The notes under the pieces were generated by a model. That model did no database searches, had not been told where the DNA came from, and saw only the letters and a program-made list of their open reading frames with translations. Made by a program: the position numbers and the translations under genes. 64,000 nt of DNA from Nitrospira japonica (lineage in GTDB: Bacteria; Nitrospirota; Thermodesulfovibrionia; UBA6902). The stretch spans positions 1 through 64,000 of the forward strand of contig DYJL01000006.1 in the NCBI GenBank assembly GCA_020723105.1, read 5' to 3'. This document shows, one piece after another, positions 42,015 through 50,745 of the stretch. The first letter of the stretch is position 1. Every line of letters starts with the position of its first letter.

Positions 42015-43996
42015 TGGCAATGCATGATCATTCTCATAAACAGCAAGAGGCCCGGAGCGATAAGCCTAAGATATTTCTTATCGGAAACCCGAATGTCGGG
42101 AAAAGCGTCATTTTCGGTCTGATGACGGGACGGTACGTGGTTGTATCAAACTATCCTGGTACAACTGTAGAGGTGACACGAGGAGAAATCGAGATTCAAA
42201 AGGAAAAGTTCCTGATTGTTGATACTCCGGGAGTCAACAGTCTTATTCCGATGAGCGAGGATGAAAAAGTTACAAGGGACATCCTGCTCGATGAGAAACC
42301 AAGGGCTGTAATTCAGGTTATTGATACAAAAAACATTAAGAGAGCGCTTTTTCTCACCTTGCAGCTGATTGAGATGGGAGTTCCGCTTGTTATGGACCTG
42401 AATATGAAAGACGAGGCGTTAAGCAGGGGCATTGATATTAACGACAACAAGCTCAACAATATTCTCGGAGTAGAGGTTGTTTCAACAGTGGCTGTCCAGA
42501 AGAAGGGCATCTCTGCCCTGAAAAGGTCTGTTGCTTATCCAAGGGTTTCTGGATATTCATTTTCTTATGATGCAAACATAGAAGAATATATTTCAAAAAT
42601 AGAAAATTTACTGCCTTCGTCGAACATATCAAAGCGGTCTATTGCTGTGATGATACTTTCGGGAGATAAAACATTGAAGAGCTGGCTGCTGAAGAATTTG
42701 TCAGCAGATAAAATCAGTCTGATAGAAGACCTCAGAGATTCTGCTGCAGAAAAATATTCGATACAGTTGAGCTATGTCATCAGCCAGCAGAGGCTTAAAG
42801 TGGTTGATGGCATTGCCGGGGAAGTATTAACAAAAACAGATCCGGAGAAACAGGGAGTAGCCAGAGTAATTGGCGAAATTACAACACATCCGGTATGGGG
42901 ACTGCCGTTTCTTGTTTTTATACTCTTTCTCATTTATGAATTTGTCGGGAAGCTTGGAGCAGGAATTTTAGTTGATTATTTTGAAGACATTATATTCGGC
43001 AAGTATCTGAATCCATGGGCTATAAAAATAGTAATGGCCGTAATACCAGGGCAGTTTTTACAGGAACTCCTCATCGGTCCTTACGGTATTATTACAATGG
43101 CTCTCACTTATGCAATTGCAATCATATTGCCGATTACAGCGACCTTCTTCATTGCATTCTCTATCATGGAAGATTCAGGCTATTTACCGCGGCTTGCCTC
43201 TATGCTGAATAAAATGTTTCAGACAATGGGATTAAACGGCAAAGCAGTGCTGCCAATGGTGCTGGGTCTGGGCTGTGATACTATGGCTACTTTGACAACC
43301 AGAATTCTGGATACAAAAAAAGAGCGCATAATAGTCACATTGCTTCTGGCCCTCGGGGTCCCCTGTTCAGCACAGATTGGCGTCATACTCGGCATGTTCG
43401 GGAAACAGCCTGTCGGGGCGCTGCTTGTATGGGTTTTTGTTCTGATAAGTGTGATCTTATTTGTCGGATTTATTGCCGCAAAAATCATTCCCGGACGCAG
43501 GACGGATTTTATCCTCGAACTGCCCCCTATCAGGAGGCCCCAGTTATCAAATGTTTTCATGAAAACATTGAGCCGCATCGAGTGGTATCTCAGGGAAGCC
43601 GTCCCTCTTTTTATACTTGGCACTTTAATATTGTTTGTTGCAAACAAGTTAAAAATAATTCCTTTTCTGCAGGATGCGGCATCTCCTGTAATTGTCAGTA
43701 TGCTGGGTTTGCCGGCCCAGGCAACAGAATCGTTCATAATGGGATTTTTAAGGCGCGACTATGGAGCTGCAGGACTTTTTGCCTTGCAGGAACAGGGACT
43801 TCTTAATACAGAACAGGTCGTGGTAAGCCTTGTGACCATTACCCTCTTTATCCCCTGTATTGCCAATTTCTTTATGATAGTCAAAGAAAGGGGGGTAAAG
43901 ACAGCTCTGGCAATGGCAGGCTTTGTATTTCCATTTTCCATCCTTGTAGGCGGACTGCTGCATAGAGTGTTGTTATGGATGAAAATTTTCAATTGA
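42014..43996 (+). CDS. feoB: Ferrous iron transporter FeoB
   Basis: 660 residues. Cytoplasmic G domain with G1 GNPNVGKS, G3 DTPG and a G2 region around YPGTT, then a helical spacer, then about eight to ten transmembrane helices with the two Gate-type segments (GLGCDTMATLTTRIL...VPCSAQ). G1 is typical, but the gate motif GLGCDTMAT departs from the common GFGCNVPA. No FeoA or FeoC is visible. A His-rich N-terminus (MHDHSHKQQ) precedes the G domain. Imports Fe(II) under anaerobic conditions, fitting an organism rich in Fe-S enzymes. Confidence 0.9.
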   Translation: MAMHDHSHKQQEARSDKPKIFLIGNPNVGKSVIFGLMTGRYVVVSNYPGTTVEVTRGEIEIQKEKFLIVDTPGVNSLIPMSEDEKVTRDILLDEKPRAVIQVIDTKNIKRALFLTLQLIEMGVPLVMDLNMKDEALSRGIDINDNKLNNILGVEVVSTVAVQKKGISALKRSVAYPRVSGYSFSYDANIEEYISKIENLLPSSNISKRSIAVMILSGDKTLKSWLLKNLSADKISLIEDLRDSAAEKYSIQLSYVISQQRLKVVDGIAGEVLTKTDPEKQGVARVIGEITTHPVWGLPFLVFILFLIYEFVGKLGAGILVDYFEDIIFGKYLNPWAIKIVMAVIPGQFLQELLIGPYGIITMALTYAIAIILPITATFFIAFSIMEDSGYLPRLASMLNKMFQTMGLNGKAVLPMVLGLGCDTMATLTTRILDTKKERIIVTLLLALGVPCSAQIGVILGMFGKQPVGALLVWVFVLISVILFVGFIAAKIIPGRRTDFILELPPIRRPQLSNVFMKTLSRIEWYLREAVPLFILGTLILFVANKLKIIPFLQDAASPVIVSMLGLPAQATESFIMGFLRRDYGAAGLFALQEQGLLNTEQVVVSLVTITLFIPCIANFFMIVKERGVKTALAMAGFVFPFSILVGGLLHRVLLWMKIFN

Positions 43997-44028
43997 GTTA
44001 AAATAATTTTAGTTCAGCCCGGGGTTAA

Positions 44029-44400
44029 ATGAATTCAGAAAAAAATACAGAAATAAGAAAGGTTGTTATTCTCTGGTTTATTACAGTCGGATATATGAGT
44101 GCAATCTTCTGTTTGTCCTCACAGAACTTTCACGTGCCTGATCTCCCCACAAATTCTGACAAGTTTATTCATGCCTGTATATATTCCCCACTCGCTTTTC
44201 TGCTTTATCTTTCACTGAGCAAGAGCGGGATAAGGAAATATCTTTTTGCCGGAGCCTTCTTACTGGCAGGTATTTATGGTATTACGGATGAGTTCCATCA
44301 ATCTTTTGTACCAGGCAGAAATGCCAGTATTGGCGACGCTGTTGCCGACCTTACCGGTGCGTTTCTGGGAAGCATAGGAGCCAGCTTCTTCAAGACATAG
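44029..44400 (+). CDS. VanZ-like family membrane protein
   Basis: 123 residues with about four transmembrane helices. The family signature is present: SDKFIHACIYSPLAFLLY, then GITDEFHQSFVPGRNASIGDAVADLTGAFLG. VanZ-like proteins are widespread small membrane proteins, one of which raises teicoplanin resistance; the general function is unknown. Ends 11 bp inside the convergent methyltransferase gene. Confidence 0.88.
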   Translation: MNSEKNTEIRKVVILWFITVGYMSAIFCLSSQNFHVPDLPTNSDKFIHACIYSPLAFLLYLSLSKSGIRKYLFAGAFLLAGIYGITDEFHQSFVPGRNASIGDAVADLTGAFLGSIGASFFKT

Positions 44401-45118
44401 AAAGAATCTCTTTTACTTCTGAAGAATATTCATGATCTTTTTCATAAAGATATAGAGGGGGGATAATTTTAAGCCAGGTGCCTGAACCTTTTACAGCTTC
44501 AATTAAAACCATCTTGGCCTCTTCCCCTGTTTTTGAATGCACAAATCTCATCCTTTTGGGCTCCAGCCGGGCCTTTTGCAAAAGACTTGTCAGTTCTGCA
44601 AGTCTGAAGGGATGGTAGATCAGGAAGAACTTGCCTGAATGCTTGAGCAGATAAGATGCGGTTTTGATTAAATCAGGCAGCGTAATTTCTATCTCATGCC
44701 TTGCCACCGCCCGTTCTTCATATACGCTTAGCCTACCCGTCTTTGTTTTTCTGAAAGGAGGATTTGAGAACACAAAATCAAATTTATTGGCCGGATAAAT
44801 CTTTTTTAAGTCCAGAATGTTTTTTTCGAGTATTTCTATGCTTTCGTCGAGATTATTCAGATTTACGTTTCTTGCTGCGCGCGCAGCAAGATTTTTCTGG
44901 ATTTCAACGGCAATAATTTTTGTGCCTTTCAGCCTCTTTGCAAGCAGGATTGATATGACCCCGGAACCCGTGCCAAGTTCAAGGCCTTTTTCAAGCCGTT
45001 TGGCAGAAATAAAGTGTTCGAGCAAAACAGCATCAATGCTGAAGCGATAACCGTTTTTGGCCTGGAACAGTTTTATGTCTTTTATGCTGTCAAGGGTTTC
45101 GTCAGTTTCCTGTTTCAT
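44390..45118 (-). CDS. TrmN6-like tRNA(1)(Val) adenine-N6 methyltransferase
   Basis: 242 residues. The Rossmann SAM-binding domain has the motif ELGTGSGVISILLAKR (about 41-57), and NPPFRK (about 119-124) is the NPPF/Y signature of N6-adenine or N5-glutamine methyltransferases. Closest in layout to YfiC/TrmN6, which methylates A37 of tRNA-Val. HemK/PrmC-type alternatives are less likely by length and context. Overlaps the upstream phosphatase by 17 bp. Confidence 0.8.
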   Translation of the reverse strand: MKQETDETLDSIKDIKLFQAKNGYRFSIDAVLLEHFISAKRLEKGLELGTGSGVISILLAKRLKGTKIIAVEIQKNLAARAARNVNLNNLDESIEILEKNILDLKKIYPANKFDFVFSNPPFRKTKTGRLSVYEERAVARHEIEITLPDLIKTASYLLKHSGKFFLIYHPFRLAELTSLLQKARLEPKRMRFVHSKTGEEAKMVLIEAVKGSGTWLKIIPPLYLYEKDHEYSSEVKEILSMS

Positions 45119-45755
45119 TTATTCTGGGAAGAATATCTAACAATTCATCAAAGCTGTCAATTATGAAGTCTGCATCTTTAAGGGTCTCTCTTTTGCGGAA
45201 GCCATATGTTACTGCAATAGTCCTGATGCCTGCAGCCTTGCCGGCTGCGATATCGTAATTGCTGTCTCCTATGATGACAGTTTCTTTTTGTGAGACGCCG
45301 AATTTTTCCAACAGCTTGAATATCGGGACAGGGGAAGGTTTCTTCTCTGGCACGCTGTCGCTGCCAAATACAATGTCCATAAAATTCAGGAGCCCCAGTC
45401 TATCAAGAATACTTTTTGAAAAACCTTCTCTCTTGTTGGACACCACAGCCTTTTTGTAAGGGGTCAACCGAGACAGGGTTTCTTTTACTTGCGGATAGGC
45501 TTTAGTGTTATCAAATAGATGTTCCGAATAATATTCGAGAAATCTATTGGTAACCATTTCTTTTGATGCAGGGTCCGTTACCGGTATTAGTGATTCAAGC
45601 AGCTTTGAAATGCCTGAGCCCACCATGGCCTTTGTTTCTTCAACAGAATAGATTTTCTGCCCGAAAGGTTTTAACGCATAGTTGATTGCATCAGCAATAT
45701 CCTGTGCAGTGTCTGTAAGGGTTCCATCCAGATCAAATATTAATAATTTAAGCAT
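45102..45755 (-). CDS. gph: HAD-family phosphoglycolate phosphatase-like hydrolase
   Basis: 217 residues. HAD motif I DLDGTLTDT (residues 8-16), motif II in VVSNKR, motif III Lys in KKPSPVPI, and motif IV GDSNYDIAAG. The small helical cap fits Gph-type phosphatases, which remove phosphoglycolate made during repair of DNA 3' ends. Substrate assignment is family-level; pyrophosphatase PpaX is an alternative. Confidence 0.82.
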   Translation of the reverse strand: MLKLLIFDLDGTLTDTAQDIADAINYALKPFGQKIYSVEETKAMVGSGISKLLESLIPVTDPASKEMVTNRFLEYYSEHLFDNTKAYPQVKETLSRLTPYKKAVVSNKREGFSKSILDRLGLLNFMDIVFGSDSVPEKKPSPVPIFKLLEKFGVSQKETVIIGDSNYDIAAGKAAGIRTIAVTYGFRKRETLKDADFIIDSFDELLDILPRINETGN

Positions 45756-45784
45756 AGCTGGTTAATGACAGGCGAAAGTGGTTT

Positions 45785-46904
45785 TTATGCAGACATCCTT
45801 TTTTCTTTTCTGAATAACAGATACTCTTTTATGAAACCATCTATTCCGCCGTCAAGTACGGCATTCACATTGCCTGCCTCATAACCGGTCCTGTGGTCTT
45901 TGATAAGTTGATACGGCTGGAGGGTATAGGACCTGATCTGACTGCCCCAGGCAATGTCTTTTTTCTCTCCGATAAAGCCTTCGATTTTTTCATCCTGTTC
46001 TTTTTTCTTCAGGGTGTAGAGACGTGCCTTGAGTATCTTCAGTGCAGTGGACTTGTTCTTGAACTGGGATCGTTCGTTCTGACAGCTTATAACGATGCCG
46101 GTAGGCATATGAGTAATCCGGACTGCAGAGGAAGTCTTGTTTACATGCTGACCGCCTGCACCGGAGGCCCTGAAGGTGTCTATTTTCAGATCGTCTTCGT
46201 TTACTTCTATTTCAATGTCTTCACTGATGTCCGGATAGACAAGGATGGCAGCAAATGAAGTATGGCGCCTCTTGTTTGCATCAAAAGGCGAAATCCTCAC
46301 AAGGCGGTGAACGCCTGCTTCACATTTTAAATAACCGTATGCATAAGTCCCGCTGATGGTCAGCGTGGCGCTTTTTATCCCGGCTTCTTCACCGGACAGG
46401 AGTTCTACAATTTCCACTTTAAATCCTTTACGCTCAGCCCATCTTATATACATCCTCATCAGTATCTGTGCCCAGTCCTGGCTTTCGGTGCCGCCTGCAC
46501 CAGGATGGATTGTCATTATTGCATTGTTTTTGTCTTCTTCCAGTGAAAGGGTGCTTTTTAATTCAATGTCATCAAGTTCTGATATAAGATTTCCAATGTC
46601 TTCTTCCGCATCTTTTAACAGGCTTTCACCGCCTTCTTCACCGGAAAGCTCCAGAAGGATGTGAAGGTCTTCGTATTTTTTCTCTATTGAATAAAGGGGC
46701 TGGAGGGAATTTTCTATAGCTGATTTTTCCTTAAGCAGTTCCTGTGCTTTTGCCGGATCTTCCCATAAATTTTCAGCTACAAGCTCTTTTTGTAATATTC
46801 CGAGGCGTGCTAATTGAGAGGGGACATCAAAGATACCTCCTGAGGGTATCTATTCTTGATTGAAATTCATTTAATTTATCTTTTAATTCATCGTGCGTAA
46901 CCAT
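45785..46904 (-). CDS. prfB: Peptide chain release factor 2 with programmed +1 frameshift
   Basis: About 372 residues once the frames are joined. ATG at 46904 (ribosome binding site GGAGGT) opens 25 codons ending CTT, then an in-frame UGA (46827-46829). Shifting +1 at CTT-T enters the long frame (DVPSQLARLG...). The main part has the SPF tripeptide that reads UGA (RISPFDANKRRHTSF) and the catalytic GGQ (GAGGQHVNK). Low RF2 lets ribosomes shift and make more RF2. This is intact autoregulation, not a pseudogene, and shows UGA is a stop signal here. Confidence 0.96.
46827..46840 (-). promoter_or_regulatory. prfB programmed frameshift site
   Basis: On the minus strand the site reads AGGAGG-TAT-CTT-TGA, an internal Shine-Dalgarno three bases before the CUU slippery codon and the UGA. 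This matches the classic RF2 frameshift signal (AGGGGGTATCTTTGA in E. coli) at the same codon 26. Confidence 0.95.
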
Positions 46905-47030
46905 AAAACTAATACCTCCAAGTGGTCCAAATAGAATTTTCAGTCTTTACTCATCTGTGTTGAGTTAATTGTTATAGCTATTATACATAAAAAAACAGGA
47001 CTGGAGCTATGATGCGGATTATGTCAGAGG

Positions 47031-47465
47031 TCAGGCAACGTTGATCCTCTGAATGCTGCCGTCAACGCTTAAATATAAAACCTCTGTGATCTGCGCATTT
47101 CTGATCATGCGGTCGCATAATTTACATGGTTTGCCATTAGCGAAACTCTTGTCTTCTTCAAAGCCTGCAATGTAAATGACGGCCCCTTTCATCCTCTCGG
47201 GAGGGGCATTGATTATTGCATTTTGTTCGGCGTGCACGGCTTCACATAGTTCATACCTTTCACCTGATGGGATATTGAGCTCCTGCCTGGTGCACTTTCC
47301 TGTATCTATGCAATTAACAATTCCACGAGGAGCCCCGTTGTAGCCCGTGCTTATTATTACACGATCTTTCACAATAACAGCGCCGTACTTCCTGCGCAGG
47401 CAGGTGGAGCGCGATGAAACCACTTTTGCAATTTCTATAAAATAATTATCCCAGTCAGGGCGCAT
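47031..47465 (-). CDS. dCMP deaminase (ComEB-like)
   Basis: 144 residues. Zinc-dependent cytidine/deoxycytidylate deaminase fold: HAEQNAI (HAE motif) and PCKLCDRMI (PCxxC) supply the metal ligands and catalytic Glu. Converts dCMP to dUMP for thymidylate synthesis. It lies directly downstream of rlpA and nrdJ in one transcription unit, so deoxynucleotide metabolism is clustered here. Confidence 0.92.
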   Translation of the reverse strand: MRPDWDNYFIEIAKVVSSRSTCLRRKYGAVIVKDRVIISTGYNGAPRGIVNCIDTGKCTRQELNIPSGERYELCEAVHAEQNAIINAPPERMKGAVIYIAGFEEDKSFANGKPCKLCDRMIRNAQITEVLYLSVDGSIQRINVA

Positions 47466-47466
47466 G

Positions 47467-48129
47467 TTATTCCTTTGACGTTATCAGGGTGCTGTAGCCT
47501 TCATTGGCAAGTTTGGATGCGACGGCATAAGCGCTGTCACGGCTGTTGAATTTCCCTATTCTGACACGATGAAATCTTTGCCCGTTTTTAACAACTGTTG
47601 TAATATAAACATCTTTGTATTTAAATTCCAGCCCCTGCTTCAGTCGGTCTGCGTTTAATTGGTCCACAAAGGCGCCGACCTGTATGGTCACGGCTGTGGC
47701 TGTAATTGACGGCGAGTACTCTATCCGTTTTATATACCGCAGGTCCCGCCCCAGGTGTTCTATCTTTACAAGACCTACTCCTTTGCCGATGTGGTCAATT
47801 TCACGGGCTGCGCCATAAGAGAGGTCCAGGTCTCTGCCGGCAATGAACGGCCCCCGGTCATTGACAATGACAATAACAGATTTGCCGTTATCAGGGTTGG
47901 TGACGCGCAGCCTTGTGCCGAAATCCATCTCCTTGTGCGCAGCGGTAAACCCGTACATATCGTATCTTTCGCCTGATGAAGTCGGCCTTCCATGGAAATC
48001 CGACCCGTACCATGAGGCGGTCACATAGCCTTCTGCCGGCGGCCTCCTGTACTCCATCGGGGGCAGAGAAGCACAGGAGTAAAGGAAGAGTAAAGAAACA
48101 CATATGCTAAATTTCTTTCTCAACTGCAC
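47467..48129 (-). CDS. rlpA: RlpA-like septal lytic transglycosylase with SPOR domain
   Basis: About 220 residues. A lipoprotein-type signal (ICVSLLFLYSC) is followed by the RlpA double-psi beta-barrel domain (VTASWYGSDFHGRPTSSGERYDMYGFTAAHKEMDFGT...VNDRGPF) and a C-terminal SPOR domain (TIQVGAFVDQLNADRL...) that binds denuded septal peptidoglycan. The likely start is GTG 48129, or TTG 48123 overlapping the nrdJ stop. An upstream start would run back into nrdJ and spoil the signal peptide. Confidence 0.88.
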   Translation of the reverse strand: MQLRKKFSICVSLLFLYSCASLPPMEYRRPPAEGYVTASWYGSDFHGRPTSSGERYDMYGFTAAHKEMDFGTRLRVTNPDNGKSVIVIVNDRGPFIAGRDLDLSYGAAREIDHIGKGVGLVKIEHLGRDLRYIKRIEYSPSITATAVTIQVGAFVDQLNADRLKQGLEFKYKDVYITTVVKNGQRFHRVRIGKFNSRDSAYAVASKLANEGYSTLITSKE

Positions 48130-50438
48130 TTTGTGAATCCGCAGTCCCTGCACACTGCACAGCCGCCTTCGTGCTCCACGGCGCCGCCGCAATCCGGACA
48201 CGCTCCGCAGAGCATTATCATGTTCTTTGTCTCCTTGGGTTTTTTAATTTCCTGAGCCTCTTTGGGATGTGAGCCGTTGCCGTTTTTCCTGCTGCCGCGT
48301 TCTGCATATCTTTCAATAGCCTTTGATATGGCGTCAGAGCAGGAAGATATTTTTCCGCCGTTGGCCCACGCCGGACTGTGGCAACTGATGCCCTTAAGCT
48401 GTTTAACAAGCTCTTCGGATTCAATGTTGCTTCTTAGTGCGAGGCTTATAAGTCTTCCAATGGCTTCTGCCTGGCTTGACGCACAGCCCCCTGCCTTTCC
48501 CATCTGTGTGAAGAGCTCAAAAAGATTGCCATTTTCGTCTTCGTTTATGGTGACATATAAATTGCCGCAGCCTGTCTTCATGAGCCTTGTTGTTCCTGTG
48601 ATCACTTCCGGCCTCTTCTTCGGGGTTATTTTATGTTCAGCTGGTGTTTCTCCACGCTTTGTGGCCTCTGCCCCTTGCCCCTTGTCCCTTGCCCCTTGCT
48701 CCGTCTTTCCTGTGGAAAGTACCTGCTCTTCTCTGGAACCATCCCTGTAGACGGTTACCCCTTTACAGCCGAGGCCATAGGCGAGAAAATACGCATCCTC
48801 AACGTCTTTTGGCAAGGCATAATGTGAAAAGTTGACGGTCTTGGAAACTGCATTATCAACGTGTTTCTGGAAAGCCGCCTGCATTCTTATATGATCAAGA
48901 GGAGATATATCGTGCGCAGTAATGAAGACTTTTTTCACGTCGTCAGGGATATCGCTGATATCATGCAGGCTTCCTTTTTCAGCGATCCTGTCTATGAGCT
49001 CTCTGCTCCAGAACCCCCTTTCTTTTGCTATTTTTTCAAAATGGGGATTGACTTCGTAGAGCTTTGTGCCTTCAAGGACATTACGGACAAAGGCAATTGC
49101 AAACAACGGCTCTATGCCGCTTGAACACCCTGCAATTATTGAAAGTGTTCCTGTAGGGGCAATAGTTGTAGTTGTGGCATTTCTCAGGGGCATCCTGTCT
49201 TTATAAATGCTCATCTCGAAATTCGGGAAGGTGCCTCTTTCATCGGACAGAAAAGATGACTGCTTTTTGCTTTCGGTCTGGATGAATTTCATTACCTCAG
49301 TGGCAAGTCTTGAGGCCTCTTCAGAGTTATATGGTATGCCGAGCTGTATCAGCATGTCAGCCCAGCCCATGACCCCAAGTCCTATTTTGCGGTTAGCCTT
49401 GGTGGCCTCTTCTATTCTCTTTAGTGGATATTTATTGATTACAATTACATTGTCAAGAAAATGGACTGCTCTGTGTACGGTTTCCCTGAGAGAGTTCCAG
49501 TCTACCTCCTTGATGTGTGATGCAGTGCGTGTTATATGCTTTGCCAGGTTTATCGAGCCGAGATTGCAGGACTCGTAGGGCAAAAGGGGCTGTTCGCCAC
49601 ACGGATTTGTGCTTTCTATCTCTCCTATTGACGGTGTTGGATTATACTGATTCATTCTGTCAAGAAAAATAATGCCCGGTTCTCCATTTTTCCAGGCATG
49701 GTGGACTATAAGGGTAAAAACCTCTCTTGCATTCAGTCTGCGCACAGGCGCTTTTGTGTGAGGATTCGTCAAATCATATTCTTCATTCTTCTCAAGCGCC
49801 TTCATGAATGCATCGGTTATGCCGACTGACAGATTAAAATTGTTCAGTTTTGAGTCATGTTCTTTTGCAGAGATAAATTCAAGTATGTCCGGGTGGTCAA
49901 TACGCAGAATGCCCATGTTTGCGCCCCTTCTTGTACCGCCCTGTTTTATGGCCTCTGTTGCCGAGTCAAAAACTGTCATGAATGAAATCGGCCCTGACGA
50001 GATTCCCTTGGTGGAGCCTACAATATCACCCTTGGGCCTGAGCTTTGAAAATGAAAAACCAGTGCCGCCGCCTGATTTATGTATCAATGCAGCATTTTTT
50101 ACTGCCTCAAAAATAGATTCCATGGAATCATCAACAGGGAGGACAAAACATGCAGAGAGCTGACCGAGTCTTCTTCCTGCATTCATGAGGGTTGGGCTAT
50201 TGGGGAGAAACCGTAACGAGGTCATCATATCGTAAAATTCGTTTTCTATGTGAGCTGCTTCCAACTCGGATTTGGCATAATTCAGTTCCACGGTTGCAAC
50301 TGTCTTTGCAACCCTTCTGAAGAGATCCTCCGGAGTCTCTATGGTACGACCCTCTTCGTCTTTCTTCAAATATCTTTTCTCCAGAACCTTTAATGCGCTT
50401 GGTGTCAGATCCAACCTGGTTGAAACCAATTCAGGCAT
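48120..50438 (-). CDS. nrdJ: Class II (adenosylcobalamin-dependent) ribonucleotide reductase
   Basis: 772 residues. RNR core with NSPTLMNAGR, SACFVLPVDDSMESI, and the active-site NPCGE (catalytic Cys and Glu) followed by PYESCNLGSINL. A C-terminal zinc-ribbon (CPDCGG...CRDCGFTKC) replaces the redox tail. Radical chemistry is oxygen-independent and uses B12, matching an anaerobe. A non-conserved segment (EQGARDKGQGAEATKRG) is encoded by an in-frame heptamer tract at 48669-48702. The ATG has a GGGAGGAA site; an NrdR-like box lies in its promoter. Confidence 0.95.
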   Translation of the reverse strand: MPELVSTRLDLTPSALKVLEKRYLKKDEEGRTIETPEDLFRRVAKTVATVELNYAKSELEAAHIENEFYDMMTSLRFLPNSPTLMNAGRRLGQLSACFVLPVDDSMESIFEAVKNAALIHKSGGGTGFSFSKLRPKGDIVGSTKGISSGPISFMTVFDSATEAIKQGGTRRGANMGILRIDHPDILEFISAKEHDSKLNNFNLSVGITDAFMKALEKNEEYDLTNPHTKAPVRRLNAREVFTLIVHHAWKNGEPGIIFLDRMNQYNPTPSIGEIESTNPCGEQPLLPYESCNLGSINLAKHITRTASHIKEVDWNSLRETVHRAVHFLDNVIVINKYPLKRIEEATKANRKIGLGVMGWADMLIQLGIPYNSEEASRLATEVMKFIQTESKKQSSFLSDERGTFPNFEMSIYKDRMPLRNATTTTIAPTGTLSIIAGCSSGIEPLFAIAFVRNVLEGTKLYEVNPHFEKIAKERGFWSRELIDRIAEKGSLHDISDIPDDVKKVFITAHDISPLDHIRMQAAFQKHVDNAVSKTVNFSHYALPKDVEDAYFLAYGLGCKGVTVYRDGSREEQVLSTGKTEQGARDKGQGAEATKRGETPAEHKITPKKRPEVITGTTRLMKTGCGNLYVTINEDENGNLFELFTQMGKAGGCASSQAEAIGRLISLALRSNIESEELVKQLKGISCHSPAWANGGKISSCSDAISKAIERYAERGSRKNGNGSHPKEAQEIKKPKETKNMIMLCGACPDCGGAVEHEGGCAVCRDCGFTKCS
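48669..48702. repeat. In-frame heptamer tract in nrdJ
   Basis: Four 7-bp units (GCCCCTT, GCCCCTT, GTCCCTT, GCCCCTT on the plus strand) inside nrdJ, encoding the linker before the C-terminal domain. Confidence 0.8.
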
Positions 50439-50535
50439 AAATTCCTCCCTTTCTTCGTTAAAAAATTATTTATTAAGTTTGCGTTGTCATGCCACGTAGA
50501 TAAATTTTATTACCCCTTATTTAGAGGCGCTACGA

Positions 50536-50565
50536 AATTAAACCACAATATGTTGTATATGTCAA
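50536..50565 (-). promoter_or_regulatory. nrdJ promoter with embedded NrdR-like box
   Basis: On the minus strand: TTGACA (50565-50560), 18-bp spacer, TTAATT (50541-50536). Between the hexamers, 50543-50558 reads CCACAATATGTTGTAT, which matches 13 of 16 positions of the NrdR box. NrdR-ATP/dATP binding there would block RNA polymerase. Only one box is obvious; many promoters have two. The rest of the 307-bp gap holds a heptamer tract (50651-50692) and nothing else recognisable. Confidence 0.6.
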
Positions 50566-50650
50566 GCAAAAAATAGATATTTTAAAACTCCTTGATTTTA
50601 ATGATATTTTGCTGTGAAAATCCCGTTGATGAAATGTGGATTAATGAAAC

Positions 50651-50692
50651 AGGGGCAAGGGCAAGGGACGATGGGCAAGGGACAAGTGTCAA
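50651..50692. repeat. Heptamer tract
   Basis: GGGGCAA, GGGCAAG, GGACGAT, GGGCAAG, GGACAAG units at 7-bp period, noncoding, upstream of the DUF4380-like gene. Confidence 0.8.
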
Positions 50693-50745
50693 GAAAAATT
50701 TTTTTTTGGCAATATGCTTAATCTGCGGCTATAATAATTTCAATT

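Noticed and set aside
45785-46516. prfB as a truncated release factor of 243 residues
   Set aside because: The missing N-terminus is present upstream in another frame, joined by the standard RF2 +1 frameshift signal.
50439-50745. Cobalamin riboswitch upstream of nrdJ
   Set aside because: I looked for the B12-box and a long structured leader and saw neither; the gap is explained by the promoter, NrdR-like box and a heptamer tract.
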